Positions 54,106 through 63,141 of a DNA stretch of 64,000 bases are shown piece after piece (the stretch's first letter is position 1; each line of letters begins with the position of its first letter). Both the position numbers and the translations under genes were made by a program. The notes under the pieces were generated by a model. That model did no database searches. It was not told the origin of the DNA and saw nothing but the letters and a program-made list of their open reading frames with translations. The DNA is from Anaerolineae bacterium (GTDB lineage Bacteria; Chloroflexota; Anaerolineae; Caldilineales; Caldilineaceae), in contig JAUIHI010000026.1 in NCBI GenBank assembly GCA_030432295.1, positions 1 through 64,000 on the forward strand, given 5' to 3'.

Positions 54106-55149
54106 ATGATAAAGATTCGGTTACACTTTTTTCTTTTTGTTTGCGTTTTGCTCTTAATGACCATCTTCGGGATGTTGGATAGAAATTCTATGTTTGTTTT
54201 TGTTCAGCCACGTTTGTTGGATGCTTTTCTAGAACGTGACACAAGTATCTGTTCCGATTTTAATGAGTCGACTCCAAAGTTTCAAAAGAGCAATCTAAAT
54301 AATAGTTTGATAGCCGGACTCGTGATCATTTGTGCCGCACCTGAAGCTGCTGATCACTTTTTTGCGGGAGTTCAAGCACCACATTTGCTGTTTCTGTTCG
54401 GGCAGGCGAAATACCTTTCTGGCGATAATGATGGTGCGATTGCCGAATGGAAAAAAGCAGATGCGTTACCTTATTTTGTGCGCAACGGTGAGGAAGCTCT
54501 CCATTATGAAAAATGGTCAGACGCAATTCGTTGGTATTCAATTGCGATTCAACTCAATTCGGGTGTAGCTGAGTACTGGTACGAAAGATCTCAAGCCAAC
54601 AGCGAACTGGGGAATTTACAAGCTGCTATACCTGACGCAATAGAAGCTATCCAACGCAATGAAGACCTGGAGGATGCCTATATACTTCTTGGTCAAACAT
54701 ATCGTCATCTTGGTGAATTGGATGAAGCAGAACAGTGGCTCTTTTCTGCTTTTGATCGCTTCGGTACAAGTAGATCTTCTTTATATCTAGGAAGCTTTCT
54801 TCTTGAAACGCGAGATGGTCGCGCCGAACGGGTGATTAGAGCGGGGTTAACAGTAGACCCCATGAACTTGACGTTGAACTATCAAATGGCAGTGCTTCTG
54901 TACAGTCGAGGAAATCTTCAAGAAGCAGTCATCTATTTAGAAAAAGCAGTGGAGCCGCTGCGATCCTTGGCTCCGCACCAACGGGCGCTCTATGTTGCCT
55001 ATGCTTCACGTTTGGCAAGTTGGTATGTGGAATTGGGCGAGAGGGAGAAGGCAGTGAGCGAAGCATGCAAAGTACTAAATGTATCCACTGATAACGAGCG
55101 AGCGCTCAGTGTGCTAACATTGCTCAGTGAAAACTGTGAGGGCGAATAA
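54106..55149 (+). CDS. Membrane-anchored TPR protein
   Basis: About 347 residues. N-terminal membrane helix (about 5-22, LHFFLFVCVLLLMTIFG), then TPR units from about residue 95 on (LFGQAKYLSGDNDGAIAEWK; ALHYEKWSDAIRWYSIAI; ILLGQTYRHLGELDEAEQWL). Probably a scaffold for polysaccharide assembly or secretion. ATG 54106 is chosen, with GAGAG 8 bases upstream; ATG 54091 is an alternative. AT-rich. The stop overlaps the next start by one base. Confidence 0.8.
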   Translation: MIKIRLHFFLFVCVLLLMTIFGMLDRNSMFVFVQPRLLDAFLERDTSICSDFNESTPKFQKSNLNNSLIAGLVIICAAPEAADHFFAGVQAPHLLFLFGQAKYLSGDNDGAIAEWKKADALPYFVRNGEEALHYEKWSDAIRWYSIAIQLNSGVAEYWYERSQANSELGNLQAAIPDAIEAIQRNEDLEDAYILLGQTYRHLGELDEAEQWLFSAFDRFGTSRSSLYLGSFLLETRDGRAERVIRAGLTVDPMNLTLNYQMAVLLYSRGNLQEAVIYLEKAVEPLRSLAPHQRALYVAYASRLASWYVELGEREKAVSEACKVLNVSTDNERALSVLTLLSENCEGE

Positions 55150-56225
55150 TGAAAGCTGCTTTAATGGATAACGGTAAGCATTCTGTGTCAGAACAGTCAT
55201 GCCAGAATTCTACAAATTATCCCTTGGTGTCAATTATAATTGTCCACTGGAATGGGAGCGATATGCTCCAGGATTGTCTGGAATCAATTGAGAACACCAC
55301 GTATAGGAGCTTACCTATTGAAGTTATTATCATTTTCAATGGTTCCACCGATGGTAGCCAGAAGATGTGTGCGGATAAATTTCCTTGGGTGAATCGAATT
55401 GAAAACGCTGAGAATAATGGCTTTAATGCAGGCAATAACCAGGGAATTGTCGTTAGCCAAGGAAAATTTGTGTTGCTTCTCAACGATGACACAATCGTAT
55501 TTCCCGGTGCAATCGAGAAACTAGTTGCTTATCTGGACTGCAATTCAGACGTTGGTATTGTGGGTCCGAAGTTGTTGAATGTCGATGGCTCGTTGCAGCG
55601 ATCCTGCCATCAGTTCCCATCTTTGGTGCTGCTGTTTACAAATGCGCTGTTTTTCAATAAGCTTTTTCCGAGGTCAAAATGGTTTGGTAAGTCTGGAATG
55701 ACATATTGGAACTACGCAGAAACGCAATCGGTGGATTGGTTGATGGGTGCTTGTATGTTGTTAAGAAAAGATGTCGCACAACAAGTAGGCTTACTGGACA
55801 GTCGGATTAAGGTGGCAGGGGACTACGATTTGTGTTGGCGCTTCTGGAAAGCTGGGTGGAAGGTGGTCTTTGTTCATGATGCGGAGATTATTCATTTGAT
55901 GGGGAAAAGTTCTGTTGCTGCAGAGGGGCCACAAGCTGTGGAGAGGCGAGCTAGTACAATGTACTTGAACTACGAAGCGATGTACTTCTTCTTTAGAGAT
56001 CATTATGGACTTCGCCGTGCACAAGTGGCTGTCGTTATTCGGAAGGTCAGTGTTGCAATAAGAGGGGCAATTTCGGCGGTTGTCTTGACATTTGCCCGGG
56101 ATCCAAACCTTGGCCTAGCAATGAAGGCACAGCGTGATGCAGCAATTAGGATTTTAGCATGCAGCTTGGCCTCACTCGAAGATACCTATCAGCATAGAAA
56201 TCTAGCACGGGATGCCAACGAATGA
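55149..56225 (+). CDS. Glycosyltransferase family 2
   Basis: 358-residue GT-A enzyme. VSIIIVHWNGSDMLQDCLES, NNGFNAGNNQGIVVSQGKFV and LLLNDDTIVFPGA (metal-binding Asp pair), then QSVDWLMGACMLLRKDV and FWKAGWKVVFVHDAEIIHLMG are typical of rhamnosyl- or related transferases. Overlaps both neighbours (TPR gene and GT4), so translationally coupled. Confidence 0.9.
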   Translation: MKAALMDNGKHSVSEQSCQNSTNYPLVSIIIVHWNGSDMLQDCLESIENTTYRSLPIEVIIIFNGSTDGSQKMCADKFPWVNRIENAENNGFNAGNNQGIVVSQGKFVLLLNDDTIVFPGAIEKLVAYLDCNSDVGIVGPKLLNVDGSLQRSCHQFPSLVLLFTNALFFNKLFPRSKWFGKSGMTYWNYAETQSVDWLMGACMLLRKDVAQQVGLLDSRIKVAGDYDLCWRFWKAGWKVVFVHDAEIIHLMGKSSVAAEGPQAVERRASTMYLNYEAMYFFFRDHYGLRRAQVAVVIRKVSVAIRGAISAVVLTFARDPNLGLAMKAQRDAAIRILACSLASLEDTYQHRNLARDANE

Positions 56226-57385
56226 AGATTGTTCAGATCATCTCTCATTATGTCCCGGCAAATCGTTTTGGTGGTCCATTGCGCGTCGCGCACGGCTTGG
56301 CGTGCAGCCTTGTAAAGGCCGGGCATGACGTAACAATTTGTACCACTAACTTACAGGATGAGACAAATGATTTAAGGGTACCCCTCGATCAACCAGTAGA
56401 TGTTGATGGTGTAAATGTTTATTATGAGAAGGTGCCATTGTTGCGATACTGGGGGTTTTCGCCGTCGTTGTATCGCCGAGTGCGAATAGAAGTTGGTAAA
56501 GCAGATATTGTGATAGTTCATGCCCATTACCAGTTTGCGAATTGGGCTGGAGCCTATCTGGCGCGCAAAGGTAATAAACCGTATGTCGTTTTTGCTCATT
56601 CAAGTCTGCATCGTGATGCTGTGGCCCATAGAAACCAGTGGCTGAAGCGTCTTTACTTGTCTTTATGGGAAAATCAGAATCTGCGTCAGGCAGAATTCAT
56701 TGCCTTTAATGCTGAAGAAGAAAAAGAACAATCATTTTTCACAGATCGAGGTGTGGTTATTCCGAGCGGTGTGGATGGGGAGGCATTTGATCATCTGCCC
56801 GCTCCGGGGGCATTTCGTTCACGGCACTTGGAATTACAGGAGAAAGTACTTTTTTTGTTTTTAGGCCGGTTGGATATTCAACAAAAAGGACTCGATTTGC
56901 TCCTTCCTGCCTTTGCACAGATAGTTGCAGTGAGGAATGATGTGCATCTTGTATTGGCCGGACCCGATGAGGATGGCGCTGTGGCTACCTTGCGCAAGAT
57001 GGCGAGTGCGTATGGCATTTCGAAAAACGTGACTTTTACGGGATTAGTATCTGGAGATTTGAAGAAAGCAGTATTGCAAGATTCTGATATCCTTGTTTTA
57101 CCTTCTCGCTTCGAGGGATTGAGTATTGCCTTGTTGGAAGCGCTTTACATGGGATTACCTGTAGTGGTGACTGATCGGGTGGGACTGCATCGTACTATTA
57201 GTCAGTTACAGGCTGGTCTTGTCACGCAGCCTGATGTTCAGTCGCTTGCCCAGGCACTGTTGACTTTGAGTGATCCACAGGCTCGTGCCTGCATGCGAGA
57301 TCGTGCTATTCCATTGGTGCGCGAACAATATACTTGGGATGCCATTTCCGCAAGATTGTTGATTGAGTTAGGAAGGGCGATATGA
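56222..57385 (+). CDS. Glycosyltransferase family 4
   Basis: 387-residue GT-B enzyme. N-terminal VQIISHYVPANRFGGPLRVA, middle GVVIPSGVDGEAFDHLP, and C-terminal FLFLGRLDIQQKGLDLLLPA with the donor-site RFEGLSIALLEALYMGLPVV (E-x7-E). Overlaps the GT2 gene upstream and the nucleotidyltransferase gene downstream (ATGA). Donor sugar unknown. Confidence 0.92.
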   Translation: MKIVQIISHYVPANRFGGPLRVAHGLACSLVKAGHDVTICTTNLQDETNDLRVPLDQPVDVDGVNVYYEKVPLLRYWGFSPSLYRRVRIEVGKADIVIVHAHYQFANWAGAYLARKGNKPYVVFAHSSLHRDAVAHRNQWLKRLYLSLWENQNLRQAEFIAFNAEEEKEQSFFTDRGVVIPSGVDGEAFDHLPAPGAFRSRHLELQEKVLFLFLGRLDIQQKGLDLLLPAFAQIVAVRNDVHLVLAGPDEDGAVATLRKMASAYGISKNVTFTGLVSGDLKKAVLQDSDILVLPSRFEGLSIALLEALYMGLPVVVTDRVGLHRTISQLQAGLVTQPDVQSLAQALLTLSDPQARACMRDRAIPLVREQYTWDAISARLLIELGRAI

Positions 57386-58542
57386 CTGACTGGACCTGGA
57401 AGGGGGATATGGAAGGACTACTGGTTAATGCATTGGGCAATCAAACCAGTGGGCAATCCCGTTGGTGGGATAGTGATCTAGGGAAACAAATCTTCGTAAC
57501 AGCTACAGCGAACGAAGTCGAGACTCTTTTAGCCCATCGACAGGCAGATATCGTCGGCTGGTCGGCCCTGCCTGACGGTTGGAGTCAGGCGCATGAGAAA
57601 ACGCATCAGCAAATTACAGACTATTTGGCCGAACTCGATCGCATTTCTGACCGACTGTGCCAAGAAGGAATACCTCTCGTTGTGTTGAAAAACGGAGGCA
57701 TCGCCCGCGGCATCTACCCCTGCCCTGGTTGCTGTCCCATGGGTGACCTCGACGTACTGGTGGAGAAGCGCCATTTTCGACGGGTCCACGAGATACTGCT
57801 AAAAGAAGGCTATCGGCTATCGATAAAGCCGCCTTTAGCCCCCGATAATTTTGAGGGTGCTGAGAACACTGGTGTCGCTGAGTACAGGAAACCTCTAAAT
57901 AGCCAGTTGGAACTTGAGCTAGAATTGCATTGGCGTCCTGTTACTGGGCGTTGGATACGCCCCGACCAGGAACCATCAGCCGAAGAACTCATGGCCCGCT
58001 CCGTTCCCATCCCCGGTACAGTTGTGCGCCTGCTGGCATCGGAGGATAATCTCTTGCAAGTAGCGTTACACACGGCCAGACATACTTACGTGCGCGCCCC
58101 GGGCTTTCGTCTGCATTTAGACGTAGAACGTATCGTGCGAGCCTACCCGGATCTAGATTGGGACATCTTCGTGCAGCGGGTCAACGCACTGCAAGTCAAG
58201 ACGGCGGTTTACTTCTCGCTCGTCATCCCCCACGATTTGTTCGGTACGCCCATTCCTGCGCCAGTACTAGAGACTCTGCGTCCGCCAGCCTGGAAGGAGC
58301 GACTGATCATCGGATGGCTAAACCGGACGGGGTTGTTCAGTTCCCATAAGCGCAAATTCAGCAAACCGGGCTATATCCTCTTCACCGCCCTGCTCTATGA
58401 CGATTGTCGAGGCCTACTGCGGAGCATGTTCCCGGATCGAACCTGGATGCGCGAGTGCTATGGTTTTCATAACGACCTGCTACTGCCCTACTACTACGGT
58501 CGGCGGCTGTTTGACCTAGCGTTACGACGGGTGAATACGTGA
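57382..58542 (+). CDS. Nucleotidyltransferase family protein (NTP_transf_5-like)
   Basis: 386 residues. LVVLKNGGIARGIYPCPGC and MGDLDVLVEKRHFRRVHEIL carry the gly-rich turn and the DLDVLV Asp pair of the uncharacterised nucleotidyltransferase family found in polysaccharide and peptide loci. ELELELHWRPVTGRW is also typical. Its role in capsule loci is not established. G+C rises again at this gene relative to those before it. Confidence 0.8.
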   Translation: MTDWTWKGDMEGLLVNALGNQTSGQSRWWDSDLGKQIFVTATANEVETLLAHRQADIVGWSALPDGWSQAHEKTHQQITDYLAELDRISDRLCQEGIPLVVLKNGGIARGIYPCPGCCPMGDLDVLVEKRHFRRVHEILLKEGYRLSIKPPLAPDNFEGAENTGVAEYRKPLNSQLELELELHWRPVTGRWIRPDQEPSAEELMARSVPIPGTVVRLLASEDNLLQVALHTARHTYVRAPGFRLHLDVERIVRAYPDLDWDIFVQRVNALQVKTAVYFSLVIPHDLFGTPIPAPVLETLRPPAWKERLIIGWLNRTGLFSSHKRKFSKPGYILFTALLYDDCRGLLRSMFPDRTWMRECYGFHNDLLLPYYYGRRLFDLALRRVNT

Positions 58543-58665
58543 CCTATGGCAGCGGAAGAGGGATTCTCATCGCCTTGTAATCCTGACAAGCTTATGGATG
58601 GAATGTTTAACTGATCACAATTATGCCACTTCTGAACATTGTAGAGAGAGGGACTGAGGAGCTAA

Positions 58666-59481
58666 ATGTACAAGAATACATGTCCAATCTGTGCTTCTGA
58701 TAGAGTAATCAAGTTTATATCTGTTCACCATTTTGATTATTGGACTTGTCAGCGGTGTCGTGCCGCTTTTTTGCCGAATATTGACGTAGTCGAGCAAAAG
58801 AACCGCCATAATGTAAGCGAGTATAAACAGTCACGGATCGCGGTTGAAAGTAAGCACAACCGTCATAATCTATGGCTTGTTCACTCGATGAAATCGTCAA
58901 AGCGGGAGGGAAGGGTACTGGATGTTGGATGTGGTTCAGGATTCTTGGTTCGTGCAATGTGCGATGCTGGATATGATGCAATAGGTGTTGATATCGGAAA
59001 TGCGAACGTCGAATTTGCTAAGAAAGAATTGGGGGTAACTATTCTAGATGAAGATTTTCTGTCTATGTCGGGAATGTATGATGTCATTACAATGCACCAG
59101 TTGATTGAGCATTTGCCCAACCCCCGTGAATACATCTCTCATGCCAAGTCAATGCTGTGCAAAAATGGTTTATTAATCCTAAGCACGCCAAACCTTTTGC
59201 TAGCAAGGACGCTAGCTAGGCTACCAAGGCCGTTCCTGGGTGATGCACTCGGCCATCCGCCAAATCATTGTGTCCTCTTCGAGCCGAAGACTATTAAAAC
59301 CTTGTTGGACTCTTGCGGGTATCAGCTTCAATCGATTCAAAACAATCCTACCGGCCTCAAGACGCAATCAAGAAGCCGGTACCTCGCTGATAAGGTTTTC
59401 TACACTTTTCGGCTTGTCGGTCTCAATATGCTTGTGCATGCTGTGCCGGTGGATATTCCCGGGGCAGGATCAGATGCGTAA
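58666..59481 (+). CDS. Class I SAM-dependent methyltransferase with N-terminal zinc-ribbon
   Basis: 271 residues. A zinc-ribbon-like start (CPICASD ... WTCQRCRAAFLP, four Cys) precedes the methyltransferase core with motif I VLDVGCGSGFLVRAMCDAGY, then IGVDIGNANVEFAKKEL and ITMHQLIEHLPNPREYI. This architecture is common for sugar C- or O-methyltransferases in polysaccharide clusters. AT-richer than the flanking genes. A 123-base gap upstream and an 89-base gap downstream hold nothing distinctive. Confidence 0.88.
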   Translation: MYKNTCPICASDRVIKFISVHHFDYWTCQRCRAAFLPNIDVVEQKNRHNVSEYKQSRIAVESKHNRHNLWLVHSMKSSKREGRVLDVGCGSGFLVRAMCDAGYDAIGVDIGNANVEFAKKELGVTILDEDFLSMSGMYDVITMHQLIEHLPNPREYISHAKSMLCKNGLLILSTPNLLLARTLARLPRPFLGDALGHPPNHCVLFEPKTIKTLLDSCGYQLQSIQNNPTGLKTQSRSRYLADKVFYTFRLVGLNMLVHAVPVDIPGAGSDA

Positions 59482-59570
59482 ATGGGTATGGATTTCAGAA
59501 CAGCTTTCTGTTTCTCCGTTATGCATGATGATCGGAGGCTGTTCGTTATGACGTTGAACGGGGTGAATTT

Positions 59571-60188
59571 GTGATTCTGTACCATCGTGTTGGCAAATGT
59601 TCCATCGATCTTGTACTCAGCGGGCTGGCGCTATTTTTTCTCTCCCCCATTCTGGCTGTGCTGGCGCTCATCGTGCGCCTGTGGCTGGGTTCGCCCGTAC
59701 TCTTTCTTCAGCAACGCCCTGGGTTGCATGGCAAGCCCTTCACCCTGATCAAGTTCCGCACTATGACCGACGTACATGACGCCGAAGGCAACCTGCTCCC
59801 CGATGGTCAGCGGCTGACCTCTCTGGGTCGTTTTCTGCGCAGCACCAGCCTGGACGAACTGCCGGCGTTATGGAACGTGATGCGGGGAGACATGAGTCTC
59901 GTTGGTCCTCGACCATTGCTCATGCGCTACCTGGATCGCTATACCCCGGAGCAGGCTCGTCGCCACGAAGTGTGTCCTGGCATCACCGGCTGGGCGCAGG
60001 TCAACGGGCGCAATGCACTCTCCTGGGAGGAGAAATTCGCCTTAGATATCTGGTATGTCGATAACCTCTCCCTTTGGCTTGACTTGCGAATTGTCGCCAT
60101 GACCGTGTGGAAGATATACAAACGAGAAGGCATCAACCAATCTGGGCAGGCAACCATGGAGGAGTTCTTTGGCAGCGCAGCAGAATAG
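59571..60188 (+). CDS. Initiating sugar-phosphate transferase (PglC-like)
   Basis: Transfers the first sugar phosphate to undecaprenyl phosphate. Short form of 205 residues: one membrane helix or re-entrant segment (about 10-33), then [51 protein letters not shown] and [18 protein letters not shown], all family signatures. GTG 59571. The short size matches PglC-type enzymes with diacetamido-bacillosamine-like donors, in keeping with the aminotransferase and dehydratase downstream. Confidence 0.92.
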   Translation: MILYHRVGKCSIDLVLSGLALFFLSPILAVLALIVRLWLGSPVLFLQQRPGLHGKPFTLIKFRTMTDVHDAEGNLLPDGQRLTSLGRFLRSTSLDELPALWNVMRGDMSLVGPRPLLMRYLDRYTPEQARRHEVCPGITGWAQVNGRNALSWEEKFALDIWYVDNLSLWLDLRIVAMTVWKIYKREGINQSGQATMEEFFGSAAE

Positions 60189-61182
60189 CTCACCAGTTGT
60201 ATTGTTCACAAGCGTAGGCCGTCGAGTTGAGTTGTTGCGGTCCTTTCTTCGTGCCTACGAATCTTTAGGCATGTCGAGCCGAATTGTCGCACTTGACATC
60301 GATCCATTGGCACCAGCATTACAAGAGGCAGATATTCCGTATCTTGTTCCCCGTGTGACTTCATCGGACTACGTTTCTGTGCTGGTTGAAATTTGTCGGA
60401 ATGAGCGTGTCAGTCTGGTTTTTCCCCTCATTGATCCAGATATTGCTGTTCTAGCTGCTAATCGATCGGTTATCGAAGCAACTGGCGCTCGTGTCGCTGT
60501 CATACCAACAGCAGTAACGGAGATTACCGCTGATAAGTGGCAGACGACTTGCTTCTTTCAAGACTTGAATCTCCCGATACCACAATCGTGGTTGCCTGGT
60601 CAGTTTTTGGAAAGAGATCTGACATATCCGGTTTTTATCAAGCCACGCCGTGGGAGCGCCGCTCAGAACACTTTTAAAGTGCGTAATGAACAAGAGCTAG
60701 CCTTCTTCGTTGACTACGTGCCCGATCCGATTATTCAGGAATACCTGCCCGGTCCCGAGATTACCAACGATGTAATCTGTGATTTAGATGGTGCGGTGCT
60801 GGCAGTCGTCTCTCGTCAGCGTATTGAAGTGCGCTCGGGCGAAGTGTCCAAAGGCGTGACAATCTACAATCCTGCAATCACCGCGGCTTGTGTCAAGATT
60901 GCCCAAGCTTTGCCGGCAGTTGGTCCCATCACCGTACAGTGTATGATGATGGACGGTGTTCCCTACTTTACTGAGATCAACGCTCGCTTGGGTGGCGGCA
61001 TCCCTCTAGGCATTGCTGCCGGTGTAGATGCTCCCCGATGGCTGTTGGCAAAGGCTGCCGGCATATCATTCGATCTTCCTCAGTTGGGAAGTTACCAAAC
61101 CGGTCTGTATTTGACCCGCTATGATGATTCATTTCTTTTGACTGAGAGTGACCGTGAACAGATGGCAAGCCATCGTCTTTGA
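60169..61182 (+). CDS. ATP-grasp ligase
   Basis: 337 residues. N-terminal VVLFTSVGRRVELLRSFLRA, ATP-grasp core with DLTYPVFIKPRRGSAAQNTF, IIQEYLPGPEITNDVICDLD and a metal-site FTEINARLGGGIPLGIAAGV (Glu-x-Asn). It joins a carboxylate to an amine using ATP. In loci like this one it probably acylates the 4-amino group of a sugar with an amino acid or other acid, in place of a PglD acetyltransferase, which is missing. TTG 60169 overlaps the pglC-like gene; its end overlaps the HAD gene by 35 bases. Confidence 0.85.
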   Translation: MAAQQNSSPVVLFTSVGRRVELLRSFLRAYESLGMSSRIVALDIDPLAPALQEADIPYLVPRVTSSDYVSVLVEICRNERVSLVFPLIDPDIAVLAANRSVIEATGARVAVIPTAVTEITADKWQTTCFFQDLNLPIPQSWLPGQFLERDLTYPVFIKPRRGSAAQNTFKVRNEQELAFFVDYVPDPIIQEYLPGPEITNDVICDLDGAVLAVVSRQRIEVRSGEVSKGVTIYNPAITAACVKIAQALPAVGPITVQCMMMDGVPYFTEINARLGGGIPLGIAAGVDAPRWLLAKAAGISFDLPQLGSYQTGLYLTRYDDSFLLTESDREQMASHRL

Positions 61183-61849
61183 TTTAGATGATACGCTCTA
61201 TCCAGAACAACAATATGTGATGAGTGGGTTCAATGCCGTGGCTACCTGGGCGGAAAGTCATTTGGGCATACCCACGAATCAGGGATTCGATGAGTTAGTA
61301 GCTCTTTTTCGTGCTGGTGTGCGTCGTGATACGTTCAATCGCTGGCTGTCTGAGCATAACATATCACCGGATAAAGTGGTGCCCGAACTGGTGAAGATTT
61401 ATCGACTGCATACGCCTAACATTTCTCCATTTCCTGATACACCTGATCTCCTGGCACTGTTGGATGAACAGCACAGGCTTGGTTTGGTGAGCGATGGGTA
61501 TCTGGAAGTTCAGCAAAGGAAGTGGGCAGCTTTGGGGCTTGCGGAACATTTCGACGCCATCGTATTTTCGGATGAACTGGGCCGAGATAATTGGAAGCCG
61601 TCAATAAAGCCATTTTTGACTATTTTGACTCGGCTGGGTATTAAGAATCCTGATTCAGCGGTCTATGTAGGCGATAATCCTCTGAAAGATTTCTGCGGTG
61701 CTCGTCAGATTGGTATGTCAACTGTATGGTTTCAGCGTTCCGATAGCGAATACGGCCATCTAGTTCCTCCTAGTGAAGAGTATGCGCCGGATTTTGAAGT
61801 CAGGACATCTCGCGAATTGATCCAATTGCTCAAAATGACTGAGAAGTGA
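61148..61849 (+). CDS. HAD family hydrolase
   Basis: 233-residue phosphatase with motif I VFDLDDTLYPEQQYV (nucleophile Asp), a helical cap, LVSDG (motif II), KPSIKPFLTIL (motif III Lys) and VYVGDNPLKDFCGAR (motif IV). GTG 61148. Transcribed with the ATP-grasp gene and probably removing phosphate from the same substrate. Confidence 0.85.
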   Translation: MTVNRWQAIVFDLDDTLYPEQQYVMSGFNAVATWAESHLGIPTNQGFDELVALFRAGVRRDTFNRWLSEHNISPDKVVPELVKIYRLHTPNISPFPDTPDLLALLDEQHRLGLVSDGYLEVQQRKWAALGLAEHFDAIVFSDELGRDNWKPSIKPFLTILTRLGIKNPDSAVYVGDNPLKDFCGARQIGMSTVWFQRSDSEYGHLVPPSEEYAPDFEVRTSRELIQLLKMTEK

Positions 61850-61852
61850 CCC

Positions 61853-62992
61853 TTGACCTCTACTCGCATCTACCTCTCCTCTCCTCACATGTCCGGCCTG
61901 GAGCAACAATATGTCAAAGATGCCTTTGATACCAACTGGATTGCCCCCCTTGGCCCCCACGTAAATGCCTTTGAGCAAGAATTTGCCGAGTTGGTAGGGG
62001 CGAAACACGCCGCGGCTCTCAGTTCGGGGACCGCAGCGATTCATTTGGCCTTAATATTGGCCGGTGTAGGGGCTGGGGATGAAGTGCTGGTTTCCTCCCT
62101 CACCTTTTCCGCCAGTGTTAATCCAATTGTCTATGTGGGAGCGAAGCCTGTCCTCATTGACAGCGAACCCAGTTCGTGGAATCTTGACCCTGGGCTTGTG
62201 ATCGAAACTATCGAACGCAAAGTCCGAGAAGGCAAGCTCCCCAAGGCAGTGTTGCCTGTACACCTGTACGGCCAGAGTGCGGACATGGACCCGATCCTGG
62301 ATGTCTGTCAACGCTACGAAATACCCGTGATTGAGGATGCCGCTGAAGCCCTCGGTGCCAGCTACAAGGGACGTTCCCCAGGCACATTGGGCAAAGCAGG
62401 TATTTATTCTTTCAATGGGAATAAGATCATTACAACTTCCAGCGGCGGTATGCTCGTTTCGGATGATGCCGATTTTATCGCTCACGCCCGCAAGCTGGCC
62501 ACCCAGGCTAGAGATACCGCGCCCCACTACCAACACTCCGAAATCGGCTACAATTACCGCATGAGCAATGTCTTGGCTGGTATTGGGCGGGGGCAATTGC
62601 AGGTGTTAGAAGATCGGGTGCTGGCCCGGCGGCGCAACTGTGCATTCTATCAACAAACCATTGGTGATCTTCCCGGGATTGGTTTTATGCCAGAAGCTTC
62701 CTGGGGGAGGCATACACGCTGGTTGACAGTCATCACGGTTGATCCCGAACAGTTCGGTGCCACACGGGAAGACATTCGCCTAGCATTGGAAGCAGAAAAT
62801 ATCGAAGCCCGCCCTGTTTGGAAACCGATGCACTTGCAGCCTGTCTTTGCTGGCTGTGAATATGTCGGTAATGAGATTGCCGAAATGCTCTTTCGGGATG
62901 GTCTTTGTCTGCCTTCTGGCTCAAATCTGTCAATTACAGACCTGGATCGAGTGGCAAACGTAATCCGAATGAGCGGATGTCGACTCTCCTAA
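61853..62992 (+). CDS. DegT/DnrJ/EryC1 aminotransferase, PglE-like
   Basis: 379 residues. Makes a 4-amino-4,6-dideoxy sugar nucleotide from the 4-keto product of the dehydratase at 63142. IYLSSPHMSGLEQQYVKDAF, ALSSGTAAIHLALILAGVG, VIEDAAEALGASYKGRSPGT and the PLP lysine in SFNGNKIITTSSGGM are PglE-type motifs. TTG 61853. Not the same subgroup as WbpE at 33995. Confidence 0.9.
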   Translation: MTSTRIYLSSPHMSGLEQQYVKDAFDTNWIAPLGPHVNAFEQEFAELVGAKHAAALSSGTAAIHLALILAGVGAGDEVLVSSLTFSASVNPIVYVGAKPVLIDSEPSSWNLDPGLVIETIERKVREGKLPKAVLPVHLYGQSADMDPILDVCQRYEIPVIEDAAEALGASYKGRSPGTLGKAGIYSFNGNKIITTSSGGMLVSDDADFIAHARKLATQARDTAPHYQHSEIGYNYRMSNVLAGIGRGQLQVLEDRVLARRRNCAFYQQTIGDLPGIGFMPEASWGRHTRWLTVITVDPEQFGATREDIRLALEAENIEARPVWKPMHLQPVFAGCEYVGNEIAEMLFRDGLCLPSGSNLSITDLDRVANVIRMSGCRLS

Positions 62993-63141
62993 TCTCTATC
63001 TCCCTTTCCTTGGTTGTATGGATTTTGTGTCCACAGGCATCTTGTATATACTTTTGTGCTCTATGGCACAAATTCTCTGCTAACTGCCCGTCCTTGTGAT
63101 ATAATCGGCATAACGTAACAACCGTCGGTCATGAACAAGGA

